From positions 1 to 49,664 of the forward strand of contig CAIONQ010000066.1 of the NCBI GenBank assembly GCA_903859705.1: a stretch of 49,664 nucleotides of DNA. The letters run 5' to 3'. The stretch is from an uncultured Chthonomonas sp. (lineage in GTDB: Bacteria; Armatimonadota; Chthonomonadetes; Chthonomonadales; Chthonomonadaceae). The notes beneath the pieces were generated by a model, which ran no database searches, was not told where the DNA came from, and saw nothing but the letters and a program-made list of their open reading frames with translations. The translations under genes were made by a program, and so were the position numbers. Below are positions 7,549 through 16,601 of the stretch, in pieces. Position 1 is the first letter of the stretch. Every line of letters starts with the position of its first letter.

Positions 7549-9528
7549 ATGATCCCGGGTATTGCCGCGTTTACCGCTCTGCTTCAGCTTGTTTCCGCAC
7601 CTGCCGGAACAGGCACTTCTGCAGGCACTTTTCCTCAGCTTATGGCCATTAAGTACGGCCTTGCCGATTCTATTCCCGCAGAGGGCCAGGTGCCTCAAGC
7701 GGATTATCAATTTGTGCTTCGCAGCCAACTGCCTGCGGGCTGCACCGTACTCTCGGCAGCAAAGGCCATCAACGGCAAGGTGTGGGTTGTAACAGACGCT
7801 GGCGTATTCCAGCAATCTGGTGGTTCTACGGCTACGGTTGTGGTGCCAACACTCTCTCGAGCCGGACAGATTGAGATTTCGGCCGGCACAAAGATTAATT
7901 GCGTGTGCTCCGATTCTCAGGGGCATATTTGGGCTGCAACCACAAGCGGTGTGTATGTAACGGATGGCGCAAACTGGTGGGAACGCCTGAATCGTAAAGA
8001 CGGCATGCCGTATGATAGCGTGAATTGCGTTCACCTGGCTCCCAATGGGGATGTGTGGGGCGGCACGCCGGAAGGCGCATGGCGCCTGAGGGATGGCAAG
8101 TATCGGTATTTCTGGGGCAAACGCTGGCTACCCGGCAACAATATTGCTTCGATATGGACAGATTCTCGCGGGCACACATGGTTTCAAACCGATGGCGGAG
8201 TTGGCAGCATCTTCGAAGAGAAGATGACGCTGGCGAAGAAGGCCGAACACTTCGATAGTATTACCCAGCAGCGCCATAACCGGCACGGGTACATAGGTTT
8301 AATTCACCTGAAGACACCTGGTGATCCTACTGCGGGGGCTAACTACGAGGCTGCTGATAGCGATGGCCTGTGGACAGCCTATTATGTTGCCGCTCAATGT
8401 TTTCGATATGCCTCTACGCACTCGGCCAATGCTCGGCAAGAAGCAAAAAAATCGTTTGATGCACTTTTGGAGCTGGAACGCGTATCCGGCATACCCGGGT
8501 ATCCTGCCCGATCAATGGTTACCGAAGAGGAGATTAAGGCCGGCATAAAGGGTTTTAATCCTGACGCGCTGGTACATGTGCCAGGAGAAAAAGATAAGTA
8601 CTGGGTTAAATCTCCGGTGGTGAAGGGGCTGTGGCTTAAAACCGATACGTCGTCAGACACATTGGACGGTCACTTCTTCGCCTGGTACCTGTACCATGAT
8701 CTGGTGGCGGACGCCACGGAAAAGAAATACATCGAGGCCCTGGTCCGCCGCTCGATGGATTCGATCATAAAGAACAACTACACACTTATTGGCCACAGCG
8801 GCCGTAAAACGCGATGGGGGGTATGGGGGCCACAGTTCCTGAATGATGATCCTGAGTGGATAGATCAGCGTGGAATCAACTCTCTGGATTTGCTCTCTCA
8901 TCTAAAGCTAAGCTACCATCTTACTGGTGACCGGAAGTACCAGCAAGCCTATGATGAGATGATAGAAAAATACCACTATTTGCAAAACACACTGTTGCTG
9001 CGGCGCGGGAACCTTGGTGATTGGTGGGAAATTAACCACTCCGACGATCAGCTTGCGGCTATCACGTTCTACCCACTGTTGATGTTGGAGAAAGACCCGG
9101 CCAAAAGGCGCATACTGGTGCAAAGCTTTGCCCGCACCTGGGAAGACAATGAAAACGGGGACATAACCCAGCGTGCCGAGCACAGCAGTTTCTACAACTT
9201 CAACTACGGGGCGCTAACAGGTAACTATTGTGATGCGGAGATTGGAGTTCAGGATCTTCAGGATTGGCCATGGGACATGGTGGATTGGAATATAAACAAC
9301 AGCCAGCGCCATGATGTAAAAATATGGCACAAGCCAGGCACCGATTTTGAGCACGACTCTCATCTGGATAGAGTGGTGCCCTCATCAGAGCGGTGGGTAA
9401 AGCGTTGGAATGGCAACCCATGGCAGGGCGATGGTGGAAGCAACGGTGGCATAGAGCAAGATGGCAGCACGTGGCTGATTGCTTACTGGATGGGCGTATA
9501 CCACGGCTTTATTAAGCAAAACCAGTAA
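7549..9528 (+). CDS. Secreted propeller protein with C-terminal helical toroid-like domain
   Basis: 659 residues. A hydrophobic N-terminus (AAFTALLQLVSAPAG) suggests export. Residues ~60-230 contain two-component-regulator-type propeller repeats (GKVWVVTDAGVF, GHIWAATTSGVYV, GDVWGGTPEGAWRL, GHTWFQTDGGVGSI). The rest is helical with aromatic-rich turns (DSDGLWTAYYVAAQCFRYA, RWGVWGPQFLNDD, RGNLGDWWEINHSDDQ), suggesting an alpha/alpha toroid of the kind found in glycan-active enzymes; that assignment is inference. The ATG at 7549 is chosen because AGAGG lies six bases upstream; a TTG at 7489 is in frame but lacks such a site. A bidirectional terminator follows. Confidence 0.65.
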   Translation: MIPGIAAFTALLQLVSAPAGTGTSAGTFPQLMAIKYGLADSIPAEGQVPQADYQFVLRSQLPAGCTVLSAAKAINGKVWVVTDAGVFQQSGGSTATVVVPTLSRAGQIEISAGTKINCVCSDSQGHIWAATTSGVYVTDGANWWERLNRKDGMPYDSVNCVHLAPNGDVWGGTPEGAWRLRDGKYRYFWGKRWLPGNNIASIWTDSRGHTWFQTDGGVGSIFEEKMTLAKKAEHFDSITQQRHNRHGYIGLIHLKTPGDPTAGANYEAADSDGLWTAYYVAAQCFRYASTHSANARQEAKKSFDALLELERVSGIPGYPARSMVTEEEIKAGIKGFNPDALVHVPGEKDKYWVKSPVVKGLWLKTDTSSDTLDGHFFAWYLYHDLVADATEKKYIEALVRRSMDSIIKNNYTLIGHSGRKTRWGVWGPQFLNDDPEWIDQRGINSLDLLSHLKLSYHLTGDRKYQQAYDEMIEKYHYLQNTLLLRRGNLGDWWEINHSDDQLAAITFYPLLMLEKDPAKRRILVQSFARTWEDNENGDITQRAEHSSFYNFNYGALTGNYCDAEIGVQDLQDWPWDMVDWNINNSQRHDVKIWHKPGTDFEHDSHLDRVVPSSERWVKRWNGNPWQGDGGSNGGIEQDGSTWLIAYWMGVYHGFIKQNQ

Positions 9529-9549
9529 TCGGGGGCTAATGAAAACGAA

Positions 9550-9590
9550 AAAAGGGCGGAGAACGGTATAAACCCGGTCTCCGCCCTTTT
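9550..9590. terminator. Bidirectional intrinsic terminator
   Basis: A perfect 13-pair stem: AAAAGGGCGGAGA (9550-9562) with TCTCCGCCCTTTT (9578-9590). The A-run on the left and T-run on the right let it serve both the propeller gene (plus) and queC (minus). Confidence 0.85.
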
Positions 9591-9609
9591 GTGTTTTCAG
9601 CACCGCAAT

Positions 9610-10305
9610 CTACTGGTACTCTGGGCGCACTTCGTACGGTATAGGATCAACCTGCCCGGCACGCGCAAACCCACGCAGGCGTAGTGCGCAGCTATCACAG
9701 AGGCCACAAGCCTTATCACTGCCCTGATAGCAGCTCCAGGTGAGGTGCAATGGGGCATTGAGCGTTAGAGCTCTGGTTACAATTTGATCTTTGGTAAGAT
9801 AGAGAATCGGTGTTTCGATTTGGATATTGCCTGCGGCCGTTCCAACTTTAATCAGCTGGTTAAAGGCAGCATAATACTCTGGTCTGCAATCAGGATAACC
9901 GCTGCTATCCTCATACACCGCCCCAATGTAGATTTTTTTGGCACCAATCACCTCTGCCCAGCTAACAGCAATACTCAGCAGGTGCGCATTTCGAAACGGC
10001 ACATAGGAGGTGGGGATTTCGGTGCTATCTAAATCGGCCTCTGTAACAGGGATATTAGAATCTGTGAGGCTGCTGCCACCAATTGCTGCCAGGTGCGCAA
10101 TGGAGGCCACCAGCCGCTTATGCTCTGGAATCTCATAAAAATCTGCCAGTGCATTAAAGGCTATGAGCTCGCGTGCCTCGGTACGCTGGCCATAGTTAAT
10201 ATGCAGAGCATAAAGATCGTGTCCGGCCTCTCTGGCTATGGCAATTGCTGCGCACGAATCCATACCTCCAGAAACAAGCACGATCGCTCTCGTTTGTTGT
10301 GTCAC
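9610..10305 (-). CDS. queC: 7-cyano-7-deazaguanine synthase QueC
   Basis: 231 residues, normal for the family. QueC converts 7-carboxy-7-deazaguanine to preQ0 in the ATP-dependent queuosine pathway in the cytoplasm. The PP-loop motif SGGMDS is at residues 12-17. Further signatures are [27 protein letters not shown] and, near the end, a zinc-binding cysteine cluster ([17 protein letters not shown]). The start is GTG, with GGAG about seven bases upstream. No other queuosine gene is in the window. It lies 60 bases downstream of htrA. I found no preQ1 riboswitch core in that gap. Confidence 0.93.
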   Translation of the reverse strand: MTQQTRAIVLVSGGMDSCAAIAIAREAGHDLYALHINYGQRTEARELIAFNALADFYEIPEHKRLVASIAHLAAIGGSSLTDSNIPVTEADLDSTEIPTSYVPFRNAHLLSIAVSWAEVIGAKKIYIGAVYEDSSGYPDCRPEYYAAFNQLIKVGTAAGNIQIETPILYLTKDQIVTRALTLNAPLHLTWSCYQGSDKACGLCDSCALRLRGFARAGQVDPIPYEVRPEYQ

Positions 10306-10317
10306 ACCCTTCTCCAG

Positions 10318-10340
10318 GCCGCGAGGGGTGGCCCCGCGGC
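10318..10340. repeat. GC-rich bulged hairpin between htrA and queC
   Basis: GCCGC (10318-10322) and GGGG (10325-10328) pair with CCCC (10332-10335) and GCGGC (10336-10340), leaving a two-base bulge and a TGG loop. There is no U-run. It may attenuate readthrough or protect a 3' end. Confidence 0.3.
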
Positions 10341-10365
10341 ATTCTCACCCCCGCTTGTTTGGCCG

Positions 10366-11520
10366 TCAGGGTGCTTCGCCGACCGTCATTTTACCGGTCA
10401 TTTTGTTATTTTCGCGCAGTAGGTCTACAGAAACCGTCTGGCCAATCTTCAGAGTTTTTTCCAACGCTTTGTAATCTTCGGCAGTTTGAACAGATTTACC
10501 ATTAATTTTGGTAATGATATCTCCTTGATGTATTCCTGCCGATGCGCCGGCACCATCGCGGGCAAATCTAACAGCAATCACACCTGCCGCATCTGGCAAT
10601 CCGTTGGAAGATGCTATTTCTCGGGTGTTGGTTATAACCACCATGCCAAGCCATGGCCTTTTAACTCGCCCGAATCGTTTAAGTTCTGCGGCAACGTTTA
10701 GGGCGGTATCCACAGGAATCGCAAATCCAATACCCTGTGCCTGAGAGGCAACGATAGTATTGATTCCTATAACTTCACCATCAATGTTTACCAGCGCACC
10801 GCCAGAGTTGCCGGGGTTGATGGCGCAATCGGTTTGAATCAGGTTTTCGTAGATTCGCCCCTCTTGTTCATCATTTATAGGGCGGCCAAGGGCGCTTACT
10901 ACTCCATGTGTAACGGTAAACCGGTAACCCAGGGGGTTGCCAATTGCCACCGCCATTTGGCCAGGGATAAGGCCCTTAACCGTACCCATGCGTGCTGCAG
11001 GGAGGTTTGTGGCATCGATGTGCACCAGGGCTACATCCGTAACGTGATCGGCACCAATCACCCTCCCCGTGAAAGAACGGCCAGTGCCATCGTTGAGAGT
11101 TACCTTAATGGTTTTACCCTCTTCATTAACGGCACCCACTACATGTTCGTTTGTGAGAATATCTCCGGTAGTGTTAATAATAACGCCCGAACCCTCGCTG
11201 GATTGAACCCGATTGCCGCCACCATAGAAGAACTCATCAAACGGATTGGCGTGAGCACGCTTCAGGGTATCTATGTTAACAACGGATTTACTGCCGATAC
11301 TGGCCGCATGCACATAGATTTCGGAAGGGGAGGTTGGGTGTTGCTTGCCAGGTTCAACAAGTGCAGGGTCGGCATGAGAAAATGGCGATTTCCATGTAAT
11401 TTGAATGCGCGGGCTAATAACCGCTCCCAGCACAAAAGCTACAGCGGTATATAAGGCTGTGCGGCGAATCCGGGCGGTACGCTCGGCGTGCATAGATTGC
11501 GGGTTGTAAGAGTTATTCAT
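10366..11520 (-). CDS. htrA: HtrA/DegP-type S1C serine protease
   Basis: 384 residues with an N-terminal membrane anchor (about 21-36), a trypsin-like domain and one C-terminal PDZ domain (about 285-380). The catalytic triad is visible: His126 in TNEHVV, Asp162 in TDVALV, Ser239 in NPGNSGGALV. These enzymes degrade or refold misfolded envelope proteins. A single PDZ plus a membrane anchor is closer to DegS or HtrA of Gram-positive type than to DegP. The ATG has GGAG seven bases upstream. A TATAAT box on the minus strand (11598-11603) may give it its own promoter, though no good -35 is seen. Confidence 0.92.
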   Translation of the reverse strand: MNNSYNPQSMHAERTARIRRTALYTAVAFVLGAVISPRIQITWKSPFSHADPALVEPGKQHPTSPSEIYVHAASIGSKSVVNIDTLKRAHANPFDEFFYGGGNRVQSSEGSGVIINTTGDILTNEHVVGAVNEEGKTIKVTLNDGTGRSFTGRVIGADHVTDVALVHIDATNLPAARMGTVKGLIPGQMAVAIGNPLGYRFTVTHGVVSALGRPINDEQEGRIYENLIQTDCAINPGNSGGALVNIDGEVIGINTIVASQAQGIGFAIPVDTALNVAAELKRFGRVKRPWLGMVVITNTREIASSNGLPDAAGVIAVRFARDGAGASAGIHQGDIITKINGKSVQTAEDYKALEKTLKIGQTVSVDLLRENNKMTGKMTVGEAP

Positions 11521-11626
11521 CGTATGCTCCAGGCGCGGCGCAATACTACACGTAGAAAGAGCGCTGCCGATAAATAAGTAGAGACTGATACTGGTAAATT
11601 ATACGGACCGAAGAACCAAATGGATT

Positions 11627-12079
11627 TCAGGAAACCGGGTGTGAAGATTCAGAATCCGAATCGTTTGTCTCTTTCAGCGGCTGTGAATCTGGCCCATGGT
11701 GGCCAAAATGCCCGTATGGAAATGGGATTGCAAGAATAAAGGCAGCGGCCCGCAGCAGCTCTAACAGTTGAGAGCGCGTTTCCGCTTTATCTATAGTGCT
11801 GCCCGGTGTAAGCACATCCTCAAGGCGTAAGGGGGGCCAGGGGCCCTTTAACACCCAGAAAGGCAAAAGCACACCGGCCAACAGCAAGTAGATTCGTATT
11901 GGGCTGCGCGTGCGTGTGATGCCTGCAAGGGATAAACCAAGCAGAAAGCCAGCTGCAACTGCCGGAACTGAAACTCTCACAACAGGTATTGGGCCAGTAA
12001 CAACAGCTACCCCGGATGCCGTAGCGAGGGCAAGCACAAGGCAAACCAACCCGGTGGGAACTGCAGATCTCTGAGCCAT
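11627..12079 (-). CDS. Hypothetical multi-pass membrane protein
   Basis: 150 residues, unrecognised. Hydrophobic stretches near residues 8-28, 36-52, 62-78 and 110-122 suggest three or four membrane segments, followed by a polar, histidine/acid-rich tail. The ATG has GAGG five bases upstream. It precedes htrA in the same direction with a gap of about 106 bases. No functional motif is visible. Confidence 0.55.
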   Translation of the reverse strand: MAQRSAVPTGLVCLVLALATASGVAVVTGPIPVVRVSVPAVAAGFLLGLSLAGITRTRSPIRIYLLLAGVLLPFWVLKGPWPPLRLEDVLTPGSTIDKAETRSQLLELLRAAAFILAIPFPYGHFGHHGPDSQPLKETNDSDSESSHPVS

Positions 12080-12274
12080 ATTTCCTCTGTATCAATACCC
12101 GTGCGCTCACAATCCCTCAATTACTCAAAATTGTACCCCGGCATCTTACCAGACATCTGGGCTGTAGACAGGGCACTTTGTGTACTAACGGCGGGCTGTG
12201 CGGTAAACTGTTGCGAGCAGAGAGGGCCACTTGATGCCCACTTGCGCCAATTTGTAACCATCAGGCAATTAATA

Positions 12275-13000
12275 GTGACAACACCACCAGAATCAATACC
12301 AGATAACCTGCAGAACTCAGATGCACCAACAACGCCGGCAAAGGCTGCTGTGCCGCGTAAACGACGTGGCAGAATTGTTGGAATCGTATTTCTGTTTGTG
12401 TTTCTGTTCTGCTGCTACATAGGCGTGTTTGGCGGGAATGTGCGTGTGGTTGAGCCTGGCAAGCTGTACCGAAGCTGCCAGCTAACCGGCAGTGGGTACG
12501 ATGCGGTATCTGCAAGGGCCGTTGGCCACGGGCTAGAATCTGTACTTTCTGCAAACGGAATCAAAACAGTTCTGAATCTGCGTGCGGGGAGTATGAAAGA
12601 CAAACGCTATCGCGAAGAAATAGAGATATGTCAGAAACTGGGCGTAGAGCATATCGACAATACCTTTAGTGCACGATCGCTGCCACCGCCGGATGTGGCT
12701 GCAAAGTTACTGGATATATTCGACCATGCAAAGTACCCGATTCTGGTGCATTGCCAGGCCGGATCGGATAGAACCGGGTTAGCAAGCGCGCTGTACGCGC
12801 ATGTGTACATGAAACAGCCATTGGATGAAGCCACAGGCAGCCAGTTAACATGGCGATACGGCCACTTCCGATTCTCAAACACCAAACCAATGGATATCTT
12901 CTTTGATCTGTACCGGGAAACCGGGCAGGGCATGACTCTGCGAGAGTGGATAAAGAAGAAGTATCCTCAGGTGTATGAAACACATCAGGCACAAAAGTAG
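12275..13000 (+). CDS. Membrane-anchored tyrosine/dual-specificity phosphatase
   Basis: 241 residues if translated from GTG 12275. After a basic segment (PRKRRGR) there is one membrane helix (GIVFLFVFLFCCYIGVF), then a cysteine-dependent phosphatase domain with the P-loop HCQAGSDRTG (Cys160, Arg166). The segment LYRSCQLTG before it resembles the PGKLYRSGQP start of Siw14-like and related bacterial phosphatases. The target could be phosphotyrosine or inositol/polyphosphate; this is undecided. The frame stays open back to GTG 12101, but those extra residues look non-coding, so the later start is chosen with modest certainty. Confidence 0.72.
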   Translation: MTTPPESIPDNLQNSDAPTTPAKAAVPRKRRGRIVGIVFLFVFLFCCYIGVFGGNVRVVEPGKLYRSCQLTGSGYDAVSARAVGHGLESVLSANGIKTVLNLRAGSMKDKRYREEIEICQKLGVEHIDNTFSARSLPPPDVAAKLLDIFDHAKYPILVHCQAGSDRTGLASALYAHVYMKQPLDEATGSQLTWRYGHFRFSNTKPMDIFFDLYRETGQGMTLREWIKKKYPQVYETHQAQK

Positions 13001-13313
13001 TGTGAACATTAGTTTGGCTGGCCGGTAATTGCCAATAGGTGAACCCTGTGGCGTGAGGCAGCAACTAATTTAGCAGATGCCTGAAAGATACGTTCGAAAA
13101 GTTGTCAGAGCCTGCTCAAGAACTGTTGACAGGATATGGCAAAGCTGATACAATGCGGGGTACGTGTGCCGGCATGCCGTCGGTTCGTCACGTCTCAGTG
13201 CAGGTAACAAGAGCGCTCCAAGGAGCGCAAATCAATCGAAAATTAGTCAGGCCAATCTGCCGCTGCATCTGGCAATCACAGGGTGTAGGCGGCCGAATCG
13301 AGGTAGAGACAGC
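13001..13313 (+). promoter_or_regulatory. Leader region of the pilus operon
   Basis: This contains a strong promoter (13126-13154) and about 150 bases of untranslated leader. The leader has a hairpin GCGCTC-CAAG-GAGCGC near 13212-13227. No known riboswitch core was recognised, and specifically no c-di-GMP-I core. Confidence 0.5.
13126..13154 (+). promoter_or_regulatory. Near-consensus housekeeping promoter of the pilus operon
   Basis: TTGACA (13126-13131), a 17-base spacer, and TACAAT (13149-13154). Transcription would start near 13161. Confidence 0.78.
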
Positions 13314-14735
13314 ATGGCGGGTGGTTCATTTGTCGGGCTGGATATCGGCTCCAATCAGATCAAAGTGGCGGAACTTCGCCGCTCTGGCAGCCAGTTGCAG
13401 GTTGTCGCGATGGGTGTTGCTCCAACACCTCTCGAGGCCTATGACAAAAGCGAGATTGTCGATCCCCAACTGCTGGGAACAGCGGTAAAGAACCTGCTCA
13501 AGCAGGCAGGGATTACCTCCAGGGATGTTGTAAGCTCCGTTTCTGGTCAGTCTGCGGTGGTAGTTCGAGTAATCGAAGTACCGCAGATGAATCAGTCTGA
13601 GCTTGCAGAAACCATGAAGTGGGAAGTTGAGCGGCACGTGCCGTTTGCAACCAGTGAAATGGTTATTGACTGGACCCCGATCGACAGGCCGGAAGGCTAC
13701 GCTGAGGGACAGAATATGGAAGTTCTGCTTGCGGTAGCGCAGCAGGACATGATCGACCGGCATGTAGAAATGCTGGCCGCGGCAGGGCTTAAAGCGAAAT
13801 CTATCGATGTTGAGCCGCTTGCTGTGTGCCGCACTCTGCTGGATATCGATCCCAATCAGTCTCAGCCAGGCCACACGGTCACTATTCTGAATATCGGTGC
13901 ATCTTACACCGAAGTTGGTATCTACAGGGATAAGCTTCTGGCTTTCCCACGTACGCTACCGGTTGCAGGTGAAAACCTGACCCGTGCTATTGCGCAGGGC
14001 CTTGGTGTTGATCTGGCAACTGCTGAGAATTACAAGCGCGAATATGGCGAAGTTATTCTGGATCAGTTCGGTGGAGCCGGTGCCCAGCCTGATTTTGGCG
14101 GTGGCGGCGGATTCAACTCCCCTGGCTTCCAGGACTTTTCTGCTCCGGCTGGCAACCCCTTCGGTGCGCCCCCGGATCCATTTGCAGCTCCTGCACCGGG
14201 CGGGCCAATGCCCTTCGAGTTCTCAACTCCCGGTGATGCGATTCCTCAGCCAACCGGTGCTCCGCTAGATGTGTATGAGGCTCCCGCAGCTCCGGCCCCT
14301 GCTCATGCTGAGAACCTGCCCGCTACACCATCCAGCGCTGATCCGGTTCGCGATGCGCTACGAATTCAGGTGTTTTCTGCTATGGCTCCTGTGATTGCTG
14401 AAATCGCACAGGAGGTTCGCCGCTCACTCGATTACTATCGTGGCCGAGCCGGTGATGCGCATATCAATGAGATTCTGCTGGTTGGCGGAACGGCCAAGTT
14501 GAAGAATCTCGACAAGTTCCTGGAAATGGAACTTGGTATACCGACACGCGTGGCGGATGCTCTGCACAATGTGCAGATCACAGCCAAGTCGGTTTCTGCA
14601 CAGTATGCTCAGGATCTTGCTCCGGTGTTCCCGATCAGTGTTGGTCTCGGCCTGCGCGATCTGGTAACAGATCCCAACGCTTCCAAGGGGAAGAGCAAAG
14701 CCAAGGCCAAGACCAAGAGCGCCAAGAAGAAGTAG
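13314..14735 (+). CDS. pilM: PilM-like pilus assembly ATPase-fold protein
   Basis: 473 residues; typical PilM is about 350. The actin-like fold opens with FVGLDIGSNQIKVAEL and continues with MKWEVERHVPF, ILNIGASYTEVGIY and the C-terminal EILLVGGTAKLKNLDKFL, all characteristic of type IV pilus PilM (cytoplasmic partner of PilN). Between about residues 248 and 342 a Gly/Pro/Phe/Ala-rich insertion interrupts the fold just after YKREYGEV, accounting for the extra length. Its C-terminus is Lys/Ala-rich. The ATG at 13314 has GAGG upstream; an earlier in-frame start lies in the leader and is unlikely. It is the first gene of the operon. Confidence 0.88.
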   Translation: MAGGSFVGLDIGSNQIKVAELRRSGSQLQVVAMGVAPTPLEAYDKSEIVDPQLLGTAVKNLLKQAGITSRDVVSSVSGQSAVVVRVIEVPQMNQSELAETMKWEVERHVPFATSEMVIDWTPIDRPEGYAEGQNMEVLLAVAQQDMIDRHVEMLAAAGLKAKSIDVEPLAVCRTLLDIDPNQSQPGHTVTILNIGASYTEVGIYRDKLLAFPRTLPVAGENLTRAIAQGLGVDLATAENYKREYGEVILDQFGGAGAQPDFGGGGGFNSPGFQDFSAPAGNPFGAPPDPFAAPAPGGPMPFEFSTPGDAIPQPTGAPLDVYEAPAAPAPAHAENLPATPSSADPVRDALRIQVFSAMAPVIAEIAQEVRRSLDYYRGRAGDAHINEILLVGGTAKLKNLDKFLEMELGIPTRVADALHNVQITAKSVSAQYAQDLAPVFPISVGLGLRDLVTDPNASKGKSKAKAKTKSAKKK

Positions 14736-14830
14736 TTCCGAACAGTACTCGCCCTGAACAACGGCGTGCTTAGCACATCATAACTCGGGGCGAGGATTGC
14801 TCAGACCTTCCAGGTGGGAGATAAAATACG

Positions 14831-15751
14831 ATGCTGCGCATCAATCTGCTTCCAGACTACATAAACGACAAGAACAAGGTTAGAAACCTCTCCTTTGTGT
14901 GGGGTGGCGTTGTGCTTGCTGCAGTTCTGGGTCTGATGTTTGTAAACTCGCAAGCCATAGCGGCTCGCGATGCGGCCCTGGCCGATCAGCAGGCAAAAGA
15001 AGCCCTGAAAAAAGATACGGACGACTTCAAGTCTAAAACCACAGCCGAGAAAACGAAGCGCGCGGAAATCGAAACCAAGCAGGTTTTCGTTAAGGGCGCT
15101 AACATTTACAATAACGGTTGGGCAGACACCTATGAGCTCGTTCGCGATATCACACCAACCGATACCTCGATCATCCTGAAGTCCGTTTTCCTGGATAAAG
15201 ATCGCAAAACGGTAAACGTTTCTGGGTTTGGTATCAGTGAGCAAGCCATAGTCAAATGGTGGAAGTACCTGCGCGATAATGCCGGGGTTGTAGATCACGT
15301 GAACTTCGCGATGATCCCTCACGCATATCAGCCAGAGTCTCCCGCAGTTGTTTCCGGTGGCGGAATGCCAGGCGGAGCTGCCCCGGGCACAGGTGGCGGC
15401 ATGGCCACTGCGGGCTTCAGTTCCAAAATGGCCAACATGGGTAGCCTGCTGGCAAGCGGCGGTATGCCCGGTGCTGGCCCAACAGGCGGCGGCGGAGCTG
15501 GTGCATCCGATACAGTTGGCAAGGCAGAGCTTCGCGGCAAAAATGGATTTAACTTTACCGCTCAGATAGTTCTTAAAACGGCACATGCTGGCGGCATACC
15601 TACCCCGGTATGGCCCGGTGGTGGCGGTGCACCTGCATCTACCGCCTTCGCAGGATTCGGCGGCGGTGGTGGTGGCGGCAGCACGGCACCAACCGGCGGC
15701 GGCGGTGGGGCTGCATCTGGTAAGTTCAACAAGAAGGATAAGGGAGAGTAG
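14831..15751 (+). CDS. pilN: PilN-like inner-membrane pilus assembly protein
   Basis: 306 residues. It starts with MLRINLLPDYINDKNKVR, the classic PilN N-terminus that binds PilM, followed by a membrane helix (about 22-40), a charged coiled-coil segment (50-85) and a ferredoxin-like domain with ITPTDTSIILKSVF. From about residue 175 it becomes Gly/Met/Ala/Thr-rich, with a second such stretch at the C-terminus ending KFNKKDKGE. GGGAG lies upstream of the ATG. It lies 95 bases behind pilM and 2 bases ahead of pilO. Confidence 0.87.
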   Translation: MLRINLLPDYINDKNKVRNLSFVWGGVVLAAVLGLMFVNSQAIAARDAALADQQAKEALKKDTDDFKSKTTAEKTKRAEIETKQVFVKGANIYNNGWADTYELVRDITPTDTSIILKSVFLDKDRKTVNVSGFGISEQAIVKWWKYLRDNAGVVDHVNFAMIPHAYQPESPAVVSGGGMPGGAAPGTGGGMATAGFSSKMANMGSLLASGGMPGAGPTGGGGAGASDTVGKAELRGKNGFNFTAQIVLKTAHAGGIPTPVWPGGGGAPASTAFAGFGGGGGGGSTAPTGGGGGAASGKFNKKDKGE

Positions 15752-15753
15752 AA

Positions 15754-16560
15754 GTGAAGAAAACATCTCGCCTTACAGCGCTCCATATTCACATTATTGG
15801 AGCCACTGCGCTTCTTCTCGCAAGCCTGATCATCTTCTTCGCGATGATAAAGCCGCGCAACCAGGAAACTGAAACAGCCAAGGCTGCTGGAGCTGCTGCT
15901 GAGCAGGCCGGTGGTTCTGAAACCGCAAAAGCCGCAGCCAAGAAGGACCTTGAGAAATCCAAGCTGGATACCATACAGATCACCAAAGACTGGATGGTTT
16001 ACTCCCGCAAGTATATGCCCACTCTTAAGTGGAGCAAAGACAACATTGACCAGTACTATACGTCCAATGCTGTTAATGATCTGCCTGCACAGTGGGGCCG
16101 CTGGGTAACTGCATGGTACGATGCGCAGCGCACCTCTGGTGTGTCTCGCAGCCTTGGGCAGGTTTTCCCTGTACCATCCCTTGCTTCTGATCCTAACGGC
16201 ATTGCAAACCTAACCTACATCACGCTTCCTTCTGCGAAGGAACCGTGGAAGGTACAGGTAACCTGCAAAAGTTTTGACCAGGCCATGGCACATCTGCGAA
16301 AATTCAATGGAATGCTTCAGCATGGTGTACCCGTCGTAACTAATGTAACCCTTTCAGGCCAGAGCCCCGAGCTACTTATGAGCTACGATCTGGCACTGTA
16401 CATCATCCCCAACACGCCTCCCCCGGCAGTGGATCCCCGCATCGGCGGCGGAGCAGCTCCGGCCGGCGGCGGGTTCGGTGGTGGCTTCGGTGGTGGCATG
16501 GGTGGCCCAATGTCTGGCGGACCTCCTGTTAGCGGCGGTATGTTGGGTAAGGGCAAGTAG
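15754..16560 (+). CDS. pilO: PilO-like inner-membrane pilus assembly protein
   Basis: 268 residues, start GTG with AGGGAGAG six bases upstream. One membrane helix (about 10-31) is followed by an Ala/Lys-rich coiled coil and a PilO-like periplasmic domain (KVQVTCKSFDQAMAHLRKFN). The last ~40 residues are Gly-rich (GGGFGGGFGGGMGG). In type IV pili and type II secretion the PilN/PilO pair forms the periplasmic inner-membrane complex. The position directly after pilN supports the call more than sequence detail does. Confidence 0.82.
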   Translation: MKKTSRLTALHIHIIGATALLLASLIIFFAMIKPRNQETETAKAAGAAAEQAGGSETAKAAAKKDLEKSKLDTIQITKDWMVYSRKYMPTLKWSKDNIDQYYTSNAVNDLPAQWGRWVTAWYDAQRTSGVSRSLGQVFPVPSLASDPNGIANLTYITLPSAKEPWKVQVTCKSFDQAMAHLRKFNGMLQHGVPVVTNVTLSGQSPELLMSYDLALYIIPNTPPPAVDPRIGGGAAPAGGGFGGGFGGGMGGPMSGGPPVSGGMLGKGK

Positions 16561-16601
16561 GGCGGTAGCCTTTTAAGTCCTTCTGGGAGGAAACCTCGGG
16601 A

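Noticed and set aside
10306-10365. preQ1 riboswitch upstream of queC
   Set aside because: The gap is only 60 bases and lacks the conserved loop and tail sequences.
12101-12274. N-terminal extension of the tyrosine phosphatase to GTG 12101
   Set aside because: The extra residues are Cys/Leu-rich with no domain character, and the region must also hold divergent promoters.
13102-13488. Plus-strand 128-codon frame crossing the start of pilM
   Set aside because: It is out of frame with pilM, includes promoter sequence and lacks protein-like composition.
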